Source: Lentisphaeria bacterium (lineage in GTDB: Bacteria > Verrucomicrobiota > Lentisphaeria > Victivallales > UBA1829). From it: a DNA stretch of 64,000 nucleotides. Each line of letters begins with the position of its first letter. Within the stretch, counting starts at the first letter, position 1. Shown one piece after another: positions 26,859 through 35,942 of this stretch. The DNA lies in assembly GCA_017456805.1 (NCBI GenBank), contig JAFTIQ010000020.1, positions 25,433-89,432 of the forward strand. Direction: 5' to 3'. The notes under the pieces are model-generated. The model worked only from the letters and a program-made list of their open reading frames with translations. It was not told the origin of the DNA and did not search any database. A program made the translations under genes and the position numbers.

Positions 26859-27398
26859 TCAACTCCTGTCTCTGAGAGAAAATTCACAACCGCAGAAATT
26901 CTGACGGTAAAGGTTCAATTCTTTGGAAAGGCGCATAGACTTCAGGAAACCGTCATTTTTCTTGAAATCGATTGCCTCAAAATGCGGGAACGCGCTGCCG
27001 ATGGAAAAGATCAGACGGGAATTTTTATGCGGGCTGACTGTTAGAGTTGTTGTAAAATTCATTCCCAGCTCAGACGCTTTCTCTGCGGTTCTGGAAAGAT
27101 TGAAACGGAAACATTCCGCACAGCGGGGCCCCCGTTCCGGAACAGTTTCATAATCAGGTACAGCAGAAACAGCCTTCAGCCAGGCATCGTGATCATAGGG
27201 ATCAACGATCAGTGGGAATTGAAATTTTTCGGCAAAGATCCGTACATTTTCCAAACGTTTTTCGAACTCTTCCCGTGAGGAAAGATTGGAATTTGAAAAA
27301 TAAAGGGTGACTTCCCGATCCTTTATTTTCTCCAGACAGCCGCATGCGCATGGAGCGCAGCAGATATGAAGAAGCAGTTTTTTTTGTATTTCCGGCAT
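26859..27398 (-). CDS. queH: Epoxyqueuosine reductase QueH
   Basis: A 179-residue protein that carries out the last step of queuosine synthesis in tRNA, the non-orthologous replacement for QueG. The iron-sulfur and redox cysteines are all present: HICCAPCACGCL at the N-terminus, RGPRCAECFRFNL in the middle and YRQNFCGCEFSLRD at the C-terminus. The gene lies between a ferritin-like gene and the M24 peptidase gene on the same strand. No other queuosine gene is in the window. Confidence 0.9.
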   Translation of the reverse strand: MPEIQKKLLLHICCAPCACGCLEKIKDREVTLYFSNSNLSSREEFEKRLENVRIFAEKFQFPLIVDPYDHDAWLKAVSAVPDYETVPERGPRCAECFRFNLSRTAEKASELGMNFTTTLTVSPHKNSRLIFSIGSAFPHFEAIDFKKNDGFLKSMRLSKELNLYRQNFCGCEFSLRDRS

Positions 27399-27443
27399 GA
27401 TCCAGTTCCATAAATCAGTACAGCGTCACATGCCGGGGAGTGA

Positions 27444-27932
27444 TCACGGATCCCGGAACTGGGAATCCAGAAAACGCCTGGCGTGTGCCGAAGTTCCGGC
27501 TGAATGAAACTTGTCAATGATGGAACGTAATTTCCGTTCTGAAGCTGCCTGACCGATAGCAAATCCATTCAGCAGATCAAATGCCTGGAAATCGCTCTCG
27601 AAGACTGCCAGTTCCACAAGTTCTTTCAGCCGGTCCGATGCTGAATTTTCCTGTTTGAGCGCAGCCTTGAACACCTCTTCCGGGTTGGAAATTCCGTTTA
27701 CATGGGGTGTTTCCAGTTTTCCGAAATTGACATTGAACCCGTGGCTTGTGAGGAAATCCAGAAGCTTTGCGGCCCGTTCCAGTTCTTCGCTGGAAAATGC
27801 CCGCATCCAGCGGGCAGCTCCCGGAACATGCAAATGTTCCAGCCGGGCAGAAAGATTCAGATACACATAAGCCGAATTCAAGTCATACATCAGTTGACGG
27901 TTCAGGGCTTTGCCTAAATTTTTAGTGAGCAT
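27444..27932 (-). CDS. Ferritin-like protein with altered ferroxidase site
   Basis: A 162-residue four-helix protein that aligns with bacterial ferritin along its whole length (LGKALNRQLMYDLNSAYVYL, WMRAFSSEELERAAKLLDFL). The usual diiron ligands are partly replaced: position 17 is Asp, not Glu; Glu50 is present but the following His is Arg53; and the EQ of the last helix reads GQ. It may store iron poorly or do something else. The start was placed at ATG 27932 because GAGG lies nine bases upstream and the promoter is at 27954-27981. Confidence 0.75.
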   Translation of the reverse strand: MLTKNLGKALNRQLMYDLNSAYVYLNLSARLEHLHVPGAARWMRAFSSEELERAAKLLDFLTSHGFNVNFGKLETPHVNGISNPEEVFKAALKQENSASDRLKELVELAVFESDFQAFDLLNGFAIGQAASERKLRSIIDKFHSAGTSAHARRFLDSQFRDP

Positions 27933-27953
27933 GAGCGGCATCCTCAAGTAAGA

Positions 27954-27981
27954 AATATAATAGACTTCCTGCAATTTTCAA
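27954..27981 (-). promoter_or_regulatory. Promoter of the ferritin-like gene
   Basis: On the minus strand TTGAAA (27976-27981), 16 bases, TATATT (27954-27959). The leader is only about 15 bases long. Confidence 0.65.
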
Positions 27982-28028
27982 GGGAAGGAGAAAAATTTAT
28001 GTTTCTGCTCCCCTTGAAAAAATATCCG

Positions 28029-28655
28029 TCAAAGCGAGCGCTGAACGCTGACGATCACGCCCTGAAACGGGGCTTCTTCCAGCGGATAACTCAAAGGAGC
28101 GCTGCCGGGGCGGACATCGCGGATCTCCACAGAATCGTTGTCGATCCCTGTACATTCCCGAAATTCCGGCTGGTCATTGATCATTGCCAGAACCACATCT
28201 CCGGTTCTGAGTGCGGCGGGATGTCTCCGCAAAATCGCAACATCTCCGTTCAAAATGCCTTTATCCTGAAGATCATCATTCTCCATGGTAACTGCAAAAA
28301 GGTTTCTCAGATCGGAAGCACTGGATGCCCGGTTCAGAAACGAAGCATCGCAAAAAATCTCTTTCAAAGGAGTTGATTTCCGGTTGATGGAACGCAGATC
28401 CATTAACGGAATGGAGCGTAAACCGGTCGGACGGCGCTTCGGATGAAGGGGTTTCGTCAGCATAATACTCCTGGCTTTCGAACTGCGGGAAAGATATTTT
28501 TTCCGCTGCAATGCCCGTAAATGAGAAAAAATCGTAGAGGTCTTTACGGAAAAATTCTCTGCAATTTCATAGACGGTCGGCGCCATGCCGTTTGTTTCTT
28601 CAAAGCTCTCGATAAATTCAAGAACTTTCCTCTGTTTTTCTGTCAAACCTTTCAT
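28029..28655 (-). CDS. LexA-like repressor lacking self-cleavage residues
   Basis: A 208-residue protein with LexA layout: winged helix at 1-65 (LTEKQRKVLEFIESF, APTVYEIAENFSVKTSTIFSHLRALQRKKYL) and an S24-type C-terminal fold (NDDLQDKGILNGDVAIL, TGDVVLAMIND). Aligned to E. coli LexA, the nucleophile Ser is Asp128, the general-base Lys is Arg166, and the Ala-Gly cleavage bond falls at Ile90-Asn91. It should still bind DNA but not be inactivated by RecA-triggered self-cleavage. ATG 28655 is chosen for the strong GAGGGGGGAAG upstream. A short palindrome at 28710-28724 may be its own operator. Confidence 0.82.
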   Translation of the reverse strand: MKGLTEKQRKVLEFIESFEETNGMAPTVYEIAENFSVKTSTIFSHLRALQRKKYLSRSSKARSIMLTKPLHPKRRPTGLRSIPLMDLRSINRKSTPLKEIFCDASFLNRASSASDLRNLFAVTMENDDLQDKGILNGDVAILRRHPAALRTGDVVLAMINDQPEFRECTGIDNDSVEIRDVRPGSAPLSYPLEEAPFQGVIVSVQRSL

Positions 28656-28709
28656 TGTTTTGACTTCCCCCCTCATTTGTGTTTATGACGGTTTATCGAA
28701 TAAAAAACC

Positions 28710-28724
28710 ATCTGTTTTACAGAT
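28710..28724. promoter_or_regulatory. Palindrome upstream of the LexA-like gene, possible autoregulatory site
   Basis: ATCTGTTTTACAGAT is a perfect palindrome around a 3-base centre, 55 bases upstream of the start codon. It contains CTGT and ACAG half-sites like those of LexA boxes, but closer together than in E. coli. Confidence 0.5.
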
Positions 28725-28794
28725 ACAGCCATTTCCCGCAGTTTGTTCCATCACTGCAAAAAATTATTTGAGGGGATTCCGGAAGGGGTGAGTT

Positions 28795-29442
28795 TTACAG
28801 AACGGGAGGAGCCGCGGCATCGGCGGTATCGGGAGAGTATCTCTGATCCCATACAAGAATGGACCATTTTCCGGTTTTATGGTCAAAACGCACTTTGCTG
28901 ACAGATGCATTTCCGGGAACAGGAACCCTTCCCTCCGGCGGAACTTCTCCGCCCAGAAAACGGTACAACCGAACCAGAACCCCGCCATGGGTAACGATCA
29001 GGATCCGTTTCCCCGGGCAGTGTTCCGCAAGTTCCTGAAAAGCCTGATTGATACGTTTCTGGAATTCGCTTCTGCTTTCTCCGCCGGGAACTGCCAGTTC
29101 AATGGATTCTCGCCGGAGCATCTCTTCATATTCCGGATAATCCCGTTCCAATTCCGGGTAAGATTTATTCTGAATGATTCCGAGATTCCATTCCCGGAGA
29201 AGCGGCTCAGGATAAGCCGGCACTCCCGGATGATATTTCAAAACGGCCTTTGCGGTCTCTGATGCCCGCTGTAAATCGCTGAACCAGGCCTCTTCAAAAG
29301 ATTCATTCCGGAGCATCTCAGCCGTCACCGCAGCCTGCTGATATCCGGTCTTATTCAACGGAATATCTTCCCAGCCCTGAATAATTCTATTCTTATTATA
29401 ATCTGTTTCGCCATGGCGGACCAGGATAAAATCAGTGACCAT
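28795..29442 (-). CDS. Histidine phosphatase (phosphoglycerate mutase-like)
   Basis: A 215-residue member of the histidine phosphatase family. The phosphorylated His is in ILVRHGETDYN, the Gln/Trp substrate region is IIQGWEDIPLN, and the second His is in ILIVTHGGVLVRL. This pattern fits cofactor-dependent phosphoglycerate mutase-like phosphatases such as CobC or GpmB; the substrate is not evident. It starts 7 bases after the Ppx/GppA-like gene and is probably expressed with it. ATG follows TAGGAG. Confidence 0.9.
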   Translation of the reverse strand: MVTDFILVRHGETDYNKNRIIQGWEDIPLNKTGYQQAAVTAEMLRNESFEEAWFSDLQRASETAKAVLKYHPGVPAYPEPLLREWNLGIIQNKSYPELERDYPEYEEMLRRESIELAVPGGESRSEFQKRINQAFQELAEHCPGKRILIVTHGGVLVRLYRFLGGEVPPEGRVPVPGNASVSKVRFDHKTGKWSILVWDQRYSPDTADAAAPPVL

Positions 29443-29449
29443 ATTTCTC

Positions 29450-30394
29450 CTAAAACAGCAGAGTCGGAAGCAGTTTCAAAACACCCATGCACAACCCATT
29501 TGGGGAAACATGGAACTCATCCATTCCGCAGACATCCACAATTGCCCGCTGGATCATTGCACAGGCGGAAATACTTTCTGCCATATTCTGATCCAGATAC
29601 GGGATTTTTCTTTTTTCTTCCGGCGAGAGTGCCGCGATCCTTCTGGAAATGGAAATCAGCTGAGATTTCGGGAACGGCATGGAAGGAATATTATTCTTGT
29701 CAATAATCGGCATATCCAATGCAAGAGAAACATAAGAAGTGGGGAACGGCCCCACCATAAACAATTCCGGAGAAAATCCCGCACTTTTTTTCCAGGCAGA
29801 AAATTCCCGGGAGAAATCCTGAAATTCATCCTTCAGGTAAGACATGATCTTTCTCATGCCGAAAAAACCGAATGAAGAATGATTCATCTGGAACTTCTCA
29901 TTCAAAGTGCCGGGGCCCACAGGAATCTCAGATACGATATCGATTCCATTCATCGTTCCGCAGGCGATTTTCACCCCGTAATGTCCGATATAGGCAACAA
30001 TGATCGGCAGAGCAGCAAATTCTTTGGTGACCGTTCCGGCAAAATGAAGGCGTGCCTCATCCTTATTGCTGAGCAGCTGGGGATAATGTCCGAACATTTT
30101 ATTGCAAAGGACAAACAGTGTCGTTTTATTCAGAGCGTTTCTCAATGATCCGGAAGCAACAATACTGCATTGGTCAACTTTCAGTTCTTCGGCAATTCCC
30201 CGCATCTCTTCCAGCGCCTGCCCCGCAAGCTTCATACCATTTTCTGACAAAAGATTATTTTTGGAAAGGTCTTCCCCGATGCGGGTGTAAGCTGTAAATT
30301 CGTTGATGATCTCAGGTTCGCCATCCCCCTCCAAACGGGCAATCAGCATTTGAATTGTGTACGCTCCAATATAAATCGCAGCAGCTGTACTCAT
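29450..30394 (-). CDS. Ppx/GppA phosphatase family protein
   Basis: A 314-residue protein of the actin-like ASKHA fold. AAAIYIGAYTIQMLIAR corresponds to the first phosphate loop, TRIGEDLSKNNLLSENGMKLAGQALEEM to the following helix, and VDQCSIVASGSLRNALNK to the second conserved block. Relatives hydrolyse exopolyphosphate or pppGpp. The second phosphate loop (YIGHYGVKIACG) departs from the usual DIGGGS, so activity is uncertain. ATG 30394 was chosen for GGGGAA upstream; a longer in-frame start at 30463 would overlap the promoter. Confidence 0.75.
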   Translation of the reverse strand: MSTAAAIYIGAYTIQMLIARLEGDGEPEIINEFTAYTRIGEDLSKNNLLSENGMKLAGQALEEMRGIAEELKVDQCSIVASGSLRNALNKTTLFVLCNKMFGHYPQLLSNKDEARLHFAGTVTKEFAALPIIVAYIGHYGVKIACGTMNGIDIVSEIPVGPGTLNEKFQMNHSSFGFFGMRKIMSYLKDEFQDFSREFSAWKKSAGFSPELFMVGPFPTSYVSLALDMPIIDKNNIPSMPFPKSQLISISRRIAALSPEEKRKIPYLDQNMAESISACAMIQRAIVDVCGMDEFHVSPNGLCMGVLKLLPTLLF

Positions 30395-30450
30395 TTTTCC
30401 CCGTTCCCTTTTCCTGTCTTCCGAACCTTTTCCTTTTCTATCATCTTTTG

Positions 30451-30479
30451 AATATATCTCCACACAATGAAATCTTCAA
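30451..30479 (-). promoter_or_regulatory. Promoter of the Ppx/GppA-like and histidine phosphatase genes
   Basis: On the minus strand TTGAAG (30474-30479), 17 bases, TATATT (30451-30456). Confidence 0.65.
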
Positions 30480-30563
30480 GCGTTTTTTTTTGAAATTTTA
30501 TAAAAAAAAGAATATTTTTTCTGAAATCAGCCTCTTTTTCCCCTCTGCGACATGAAAAACGAC

Positions 30564-30592
30564 TTGAAAAACCCCATATTGAAGATTACATT
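30564..30592 (+). promoter_or_regulatory. Probable promoter of the GH20-like gene
   Basis: TTGAAA (30564-30569), 17 bases, TACATT (30587-30592), 35 bases before the ATG. Confidence 0.5.
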
Positions 30593-30627
30593 AATTCACA
30601 TCCAAAAACCATAAAAAAGGAATCTCT

Positions 30628-32514
30628 ATGGACTCTTCAACAGAAATCTTTCCCATCGATATGAGAATTGCCCAGTTCTATATGGCGCGGCATAAAGTTT
30701 CCATGACCTGGGCAGAAAAATTCATCGATTACGCTGCACAGCTTGGATTCAATTACATCAATGTATGCATTTACGGATGCATCCGGACAGAGATCTTTCA
30801 TCACATGCCGGAAAAAGATTCTTACTCCAAAGAGGAAATCCGGCATCTGGTCAAATATGCCGCCGGGAGAGGAATCGAAATCATCCCGAACTACGAATTG
30901 TTCGGACACGCGGAATCATTCCTGGAATGTCCTGAGTTTGAACATCTTTGCGAACTCAGAAACGGAATCAAAGGAAGATTCACCAACCTGAAAGAATCGT
31001 TCTGTCCCTCCGTGGAAGAATCTTATGAATTTATCGAAGCCTATCTCCGGGAAACCACGGAACTCTTTCCCGGAAAATATATCAATGCCGGACTGGATGA
31101 AAATTTTGACATGGCACTCTGTCCGGAATGTGCAGCCTGGGCGGAAAAAGAGGGCAGAGCCGCTATTCATGAATACCACACAAAACGGATCCATGATATC
31201 ATCGTCAATAAACTCGGGAAAACAATGATGATGTGGGATGACTCCCTGGAATCCTACCCCGAAGCGTTTGAAAATCTTCCAAGAGATATCATCATGCTTT
31301 CCTGGTGGTACGGCAGAGCCATTCCCGAACATCCTCATACCGGCGGACCGAAAATGGATTATTTTGCATTCCATGAAAAGCACGGATTCCGGTATATCGG
31401 GGTCCCTGCCACTTATCATTTCCAGAATATTGAAGCATTTACGGAGTATGCAAAACAATATCATCCCATGGGAATGCTGCTCAGCAATTGGGGAAAAATG
31501 ACCCGTTACAACGCCTTTCCCATGATGAAATATGCCTCCCTCCTCTGGAAGGATGGAATGGATTCCGACGACGCTCAGCTGAGCGTCGTCCGGGATTATC
31601 TTTCAACCGACAATATCATCGAACAGGAGCTCATGCGGCTTCATTTCCGGGAAGGGGAACATAACAAAATGCCCGCCTCCCCTGCGATCTATTCCAACGG
31701 AAGCCTGAACTCTTTCGAATACAGAAAAGCACAGGAGGCGCGGACTTTGCTTCCGCTGGTAAAAAAGGAACTGGATTCGGCAAAAAATCACATTTCCCGC
31801 TGCTATTTCTATGAATTGTATTTCTGGCAGAGATGCGAACTCTGGTATTATCAGCTCCGGAAATGCCTGAGCAAATGGGGAGATCCGAAAGCTGAATTCT
31901 CAGATTGGGCAGAATTGACAGCTCTCAAAAATGAAATTTCCGCCGCAAACGAAGAACTGAAAACGTGGTATGCAGAAGAATACGGCTGTCCCATCCCGGA
32001 AAATTTCACCGTAAATGATGTTGTGAAAATGCTTCAAAATCTTCTGGACGGCACCATCAAACGTCCGGCGGCACGGTTGAAGATCACCTATCCCTACCGT
32101 TACGGTTTGGGGGCAATGGAATATTTCATCCGGGGAAAAGAGGCACAGGAATGGCACTCTCTCGGAAAATCCAATGGACACTCCTTCTATCCGTTTTATG
32201 ATGATTGCACCGAATCGGTTTCGTATCTTCTTGCGGATTCTGTTATAGAAAACCCGGCAGAAGTGAAAATTCTCTACCGGGAATGTTCCTGCGGGGTCTG
32301 CAGCTATGTGAGTTATGAAACGGCGGAATCAACCTGGATCCCGGAATCTGTTGCGGGGGTATGCGGCGTGGTAACGATGCCGGAAAATCTGCTCAGTGAA
32401 GGACGCTACTACTCTCAATTCGGAGAAGGGGAACGTCTGACCATTGAAAAACTGAACAAGCCGCAAGTTGTAGAAGATAACCACGTTGTTCTGAAGATGA
32501 AGCGAATATCCTGA
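30628..32514 (+). CDS. GH20-like glycoside hydrolase (beta-N-acetylhexosaminidase-like)
   Basis: A 628-residue protein without signal peptide, so apparently cytoplasmic. The TIM-barrel part (about 10-330) has IIPNYELFGHAESFL and the Asp157-Glu158 pair in INAGLDENFDMALC, equivalent to the catalytic DE of family 20, where Glu is the acid and Asp holds the acetamido group. Later strands MMWDDSLESYPEAF and MLSWWYG fit as well. The rest is helical plus a beta-rich end. Many Lentisphaerota carry such divergent GH20 proteins. The coding sequence contains a 24-bp perfect palindrome at 31567-31590. The gene stands alone, followed by a terminator. Confidence 0.75.
   Translation: MDSSTEIFPIDMRIAQFYMARHKVSMTWAEKFIDYAAQLGFNYINVCIYGCIRTEIFHHMPEKDSYSKEEIRHLVKYAAGRGIEIIPNYELFGHAESFLECPEFEHLCELRNGIKGRFTNLKESFCPSVEESYEFIEAYLRETTELFPGKYINAGLDENFDMALCPECAAWAEKEGRAAIHEYHTKRIHDIIVNKLGKTMMMWDDSLESYPEAFENLPRDIIMLSWWYGRAIPEHPHTGGPKMDYFAFHEKHGFRYIGVPATYHFQNIEAFTEYAKQYHPMGMLLSNWGKMTRYNAFPMMKYASLLWKDGMDSDDAQLSVVRDYLSTDNIIEQELMRLHFREGEHNKMPASPAIYSNGSLNSFEYRKAQEARTLLPLVKKELDSAKNHISRCYFYELYFWQRCELWYYQLRKCLSKWGDPKAEFSDWAELTALKNEISAANEELKTWYAEEYGCPIPENFTVNDVVKMLQNLLDGTIKRPAARLKITYPYRYGLGAMEYFIRGKEAQEWHSLGKSNGHSFYPFYDDCTESVSYLLADSVIENPAEVKILYRECSCGVCSYVSYETAESTWIPESVAGVCGVVTMPENLLSEGRYYSQFGEGERLTIEKLNKPQVVEDNHVVLKMKRIS
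31567..31590. repeat. 24-bp perfect palindrome inside the GH20-like gene
   Basis: The arm GACGACGCTCAG is followed directly by its reverse complement. It encodes part of SDDAQLSVVRD in frame. Confidence 0.9.
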
Positions 32515-32550
32515 AAATCTTTCATTTTCCGGGGTGTTTTGAACCAATAA

Positions 32551-32606
32551 AAAACCGGCAGGAATCTGTTCTTTGATTTCAAGAAAAGATCCTGCCGGAA
32601 GTTTTT
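32551..32606. terminator. Bidirectional terminator between convergent genes
   Basis: CCGGCAGGA (32555-32563) pairs with TCCTGCCGG (32590-32598), with A-rich sequence on the left and T-rich on the right. It separates the GH20-like gene from the TPR gene. Confidence 0.8.
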
Positions 32607-32626
32607 ATGCTCTGCTGAAACAGTCC

Positions 32627-34315
32627 TTATTGTTTCAGAAGTTCCTGTTTCAGTTTCTGCATTTTCTGATCATTCGGCCGGAGCGCGAGATATTGTTCCA
32701 AAGCTTCAAGAGCCAATTTTTTATCTCTGTTTTTGAGGATCATGACTTTCAGTTTCCATGCGTTTGCATATCTTGCATCCAGTTTATGGAGCTTATCAAT
32801 CGTAGCCAATGCATCGTCAAAGAGTCCTGCAGAATTCTGATAAAATGCCAGCCGGTAAAGCGAGGCTTTGGTTTCATAGCATTTTACAGATTCCTTCTGA
32901 TCCCTGATCGCTGCATTAAGATCGCCTTTTTTCTGCCACAACCGGGCGCTGAGGCTCCAGAGATCTGCCAGAAAAGCTTTCTTTCCATTCGCCGATTTCA
33001 TCGCAGTCTGAATCATCTTGAACGCAAGATCCACCTGATTGTTCTGCAAGTAAATATTGCTCATAATCAGCCATGCATCAAGATTTTCCGGATTGAGTTC
33101 CAATGCGAAATGAAGATCATCCATTGCAGCATCGAACAGTTTCAATTCTTTTCTTGCATTTGCTCTGCTGACATAGAGTTCGTCATTTCTGGGATCCAGC
33201 TTGATCGCGCTGGAATAGGCATCTGCGGCTTCCTGATAACGTTTCATCTCAAAGAGAACCAATGCTCTCCAGTTCTGCGCTGTCAGATAATCGGGAGAAA
33301 GGGCGATCGCTTTATCCATGTAGGTCAAAGCAACACTGTAATTATCCTGATATCCGTAGGACATCCCAAGCTGATAATATGCCTGTTTGTAAGAGGGATT
33401 GATCACAAGCACCCGCTGGAAGCACTCCCGCGCTTTTTGAAATTGCCGGGGCCGCGAATTCAAATAACAGCAGCCCAGATTATAAATTGCCGCATCAAAT
33501 TTCGGATCCAGCTTGATTGCCATCTCGAACTGAGCAACTGCAGCTTTCTGATCTTTCAGCTTGTCAAGGATCAAACCGTACCAGAGACGCGCCCATTTGT
33601 CTTCCGGATTGCTGTTAACAACCTCTTCTATGACCGTCCTGGCGTTCTGATACTGCTTTCTGTTATACAGAAGGGTTGCATACCGCACCTTTGCGAATGC
33701 GTTCTCCGGAGAGATTTTCAAAGCATGCATGATCGAACGTTCGGCGGCATCATACTCTTTCAAGGCTGTATAAATTTGAGATTCCAGAATATAGCCTTCC
33801 GGCCGGTCAGATTCAATTTCTTTCAAAAATTTGGCATCTGCCAAAGCCTGATGAGCAACATTCAGCTCCTCTTGTGTAAAGGGACGGTCAAGGTTCAACA
33901 GAAATTGAACAGCCTTCATTCCTTTGATGTACGCCGTCTGATAACGGGCGGAAAACGAGTCATCCAGTTCTATGGAATTTTCCAGAAATTGCAGAGCAAC
34001 CTCCGGATTGTTTTCCTTTTCATACATTTCCAAAGCAACGGTCATGTAACGCTCTGACATTTTCCTTAACTGGAGCTTTTCAACATACCATGCTCCCATT
34101 TCCACACCTGACCACACGACCCCCACGGCGGAGGTAACAATAATGACCAGCTGAACCAGAAAACGACGGTAACGTTTTTCGTTTTTTTCCTGTTCTTTCT
34201 TCCGTTCTTCCTGCCAGGAAATCAAGACATTTTCCAAAGATCTCAGCTGTTCTGAGATCTTGGAAAAATCTTGTGAATTTCCTGTTTGAACCTTGTCTTC
34301 CTTACCCTTTGACAC
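32627..34315 (-). CDS. Membrane-anchored TPR repeat protein
   Basis: A 562-residue protein. Residues 1-50 are charged and coiled (SEQLRSLENVLISWQEERKKEQEKNEKRYRR), followed by one membrane segment (FLVQLVIIVTSAVGVVW). The remainder is a chain of about ten TPR units, with clear repeats such as AIYNLGCCYLNSRPRQFQKA, AYYQLGMSYGYQDNYSVAL and AWLIMSNIYLQNNQVDLAF. It should act as a protein scaffold outside the membrane. It starts 20 bases after the M48 lipoprotein gene on the same strand, so the two are probably one operon and may work together. Confidence 0.88.
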   Translation of the reverse strand: MSKGKEDKVQTGNSQDFSKISEQLRSLENVLISWQEERKKEQEKNEKRYRRFLVQLVIIVTSAVGVVWSGVEMGAWYVEKLQLRKMSERYMTVALEMYEKENNPEVALQFLENSIELDDSFSARYQTAYIKGMKAVQFLLNLDRPFTQEELNVAHQALADAKFLKEIESDRPEGYILESQIYTALKEYDAAERSIMHALKISPENAFAKVRYATLLYNRKQYQNARTVIEEVVNSNPEDKWARLWYGLILDKLKDQKAAVAQFEMAIKLDPKFDAAIYNLGCCYLNSRPRQFQKARECFQRVLVINPSYKQAYYQLGMSYGYQDNYSVALTYMDKAIALSPDYLTAQNWRALVLFEMKRYQEAADAYSSAIKLDPRNDELYVSRANARKELKLFDAAMDDLHFALELNPENLDAWLIMSNIYLQNNQVDLAFKMIQTAMKSANGKKAFLADLWSLSARLWQKKGDLNAAIRDQKESVKCYETKASLYRLAFYQNSAGLFDDALATIDKLHKLDARYANAWKLKVMILKNRDKKLALEALEQYLALRPNDQKMQKLKQELLKQ

Positions 34316-34335
34316 AAGAAATTCCTTTCAGAAAA

Positions 34336-35847
34336 TTACTTTTTGATAAAAAGATCATTCGGGGAAAGTTTATCCACCATACCGCGGATCGCTTTGTAAT
34401 CCCCGACAGGAGATTTTACACTGACAGGATAGTTCGCCCGGAATGTTGTGACCAGTTCATCACGGTTCACAGGATACGCTTCTCCGAATCCATTGTGATC
34501 TTTCTTGATCCGTGCGAGAACCTGGCTGAGAGCTTCCGTATTGTATCCGGCTGCAGCGGCAAGAGAAACTGCACGGCGGTCCGCTGCAGATTCAAATTCA
34601 ACCGTATGCCCCTTGGAAAGGTGTTCTCCGGCTGATGCAAGAACTTTGCTGATGGTCTTGAATGCATTGTCAATTGCAAGCTGAACGCCGGCAGTGGTCT
34701 TGTCCACAGCATCCTGAATTCTCTGTTTCTGGACTTCTTCGGAAAGAGAATCAAACAGAGGAATCGCTTTGACGGTGTTCATGGCAGAATCTGTAATCGC
34801 CTTCTTGACTGCCGGATCGTTGAGGTCAATGGCAGAAATCAGGGCAGCGGCGGCAAATGCGGCATAATCGGCACAGCCGAGGCTGCGGACACTGTGATGG
34901 AACTCAATATGCCCGATTTCATGAGCAAGGATCAGCGCCAATTCATCTTCACTGCGCAAATATTTGAGCATGCCGGTGGTCACAAAAACAAATCCGCCGG
35001 GTGCTGCACAGGCATTCACTGTCGCATCATCTTTCAGAACAATGACATGATAACCGCCGTATGCGTAAGGAAGATTGGAGTTTTTAAGCAGACGGTCAAC
35101 GATTTTTTTGACGTACAGCGTAACAGGGTGTGTGGGGTTCAATGCATTTTTCATCATTGCCGCAGCCAATCCGGCACCCATATCAAATTCCTGATAAGGT
35201 CCGATTTCCACAAAAGAAGCAACGGATGGGAAATCAATCAGACTCCGCTTGGAGACGGGAAGCTTAATATCAACTTTTGTTCCGGGGTTCTGCTGGCTGA
35301 TATAATTACCAAGTTCCACAGGATAGGCTTTTCCATCTTCACTCTTGACAGATCCATTGGCACTGAGGATCAAACGGAGCGCGCGGTTGGTAAGCTCTGC
35401 CTGATCCAGATCAGCATCTGCATCCTGATGTCTGGCAGAGGTAAAGTTTTTGACTTTGACTCCGCCTCTGGGAGGAAGTCCATTCAGCTGAGCTTCCCAG
35501 AGTTCCTGTCCGATAACGGTATTTCCGGGAATGTAATATACGCTGTTTCCTTCTGCGATCTCGAGCCAGCTGTCGGCTTTATCTGTTGCAAGATGTCCTT
35601 TCAGCGGAATGATTGCCTTCACAATAACGGTGTCGCCCATTTTCAGAGAGCCAACGACCTTGGAAGAGGCGCAAGGTGCTTCATGTTTCTGTACTTTCTG
35701 AACAGATACATAATATTTCACACCTGCCTGTTTATCCAGTTTAAACTCCAATGCGGGCAATTTAACTCCAAGTTCATTGAGTGAACTGCACCCCGTAAAT
35801 GTGAGAGATGCAAGAGCCAATCCGGTCATGAAAAATACTTTTTTCAT
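34336..35847 (-). CDS. M48 family metalloprotease, lipoprotein
   Basis: A 503-residue protein with a lipoprotein signal (LASLTFTGC, Cys20 lipidated). Residues about 40-115 are SH3-like (VVGSLKMGDTVIVKAIIPL, WLEIAEGNSVYYIPG). The peptidase domain has NACAAPGGFVFVTTGML, the zinc motif in LALILAHEIGHIEFHH and the third ligand in VEFESAADRRAVSLA. Related enzymes (BepA, LoiP) act in quality control of the cell envelope. The Ala-rich helical insert between the zinc motif and the third ligand is longer than in BepA. It is the first gene of a pair with the TPR protein. Confidence 0.92.
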   Translation of the reverse strand: MKKVFFMTGLALASLTFTGCSSLNELGVKLPALEFKLDKQAGVKYYVSVQKVQKHEAPCASSKVVGSLKMGDTVIVKAIIPLKGHLATDKADSWLEIAEGNSVYYIPGNTVIGQELWEAQLNGLPPRGGVKVKNFTSARHQDADADLDQAELTNRALRLILSANGSVKSEDGKAYPVELGNYISQQNPGTKVDIKLPVSKRSLIDFPSVASFVEIGPYQEFDMGAGLAAAMMKNALNPTHPVTLYVKKIVDRLLKNSNLPYAYGGYHVIVLKDDATVNACAAPGGFVFVTTGMLKYLRSEDELALILAHEIGHIEFHHSVRSLGCADYAAFAAAALISAIDLNDPAVKKAITDSAMNTVKAIPLFDSLSEEVQKQRIQDAVDKTTAGVQLAIDNAFKTISKVLASAGEHLSKGHTVEFESAADRRAVSLAAAAGYNTEALSQVLARIKKDHNGFGEAYPVNRDELVTTFRANYPVSVKSPVGDYKAIRGMVDKLSPNDLFIKK

Positions 35848-35942
35848 CTTTTCCCTTTCTATATTTTTGGTTTTAACGGGTCTTTTTGAAAAGAAAAGGA
35901 ATCTGAAAAATGATATCAGGAATCTGAAAGAATTACCGCGAA

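Noticed and set aside
32573..34057. Plus-strand open frame of 494 codons
   Set aside because: It is opposite the TPR gene, whose repeats are unmistakable.
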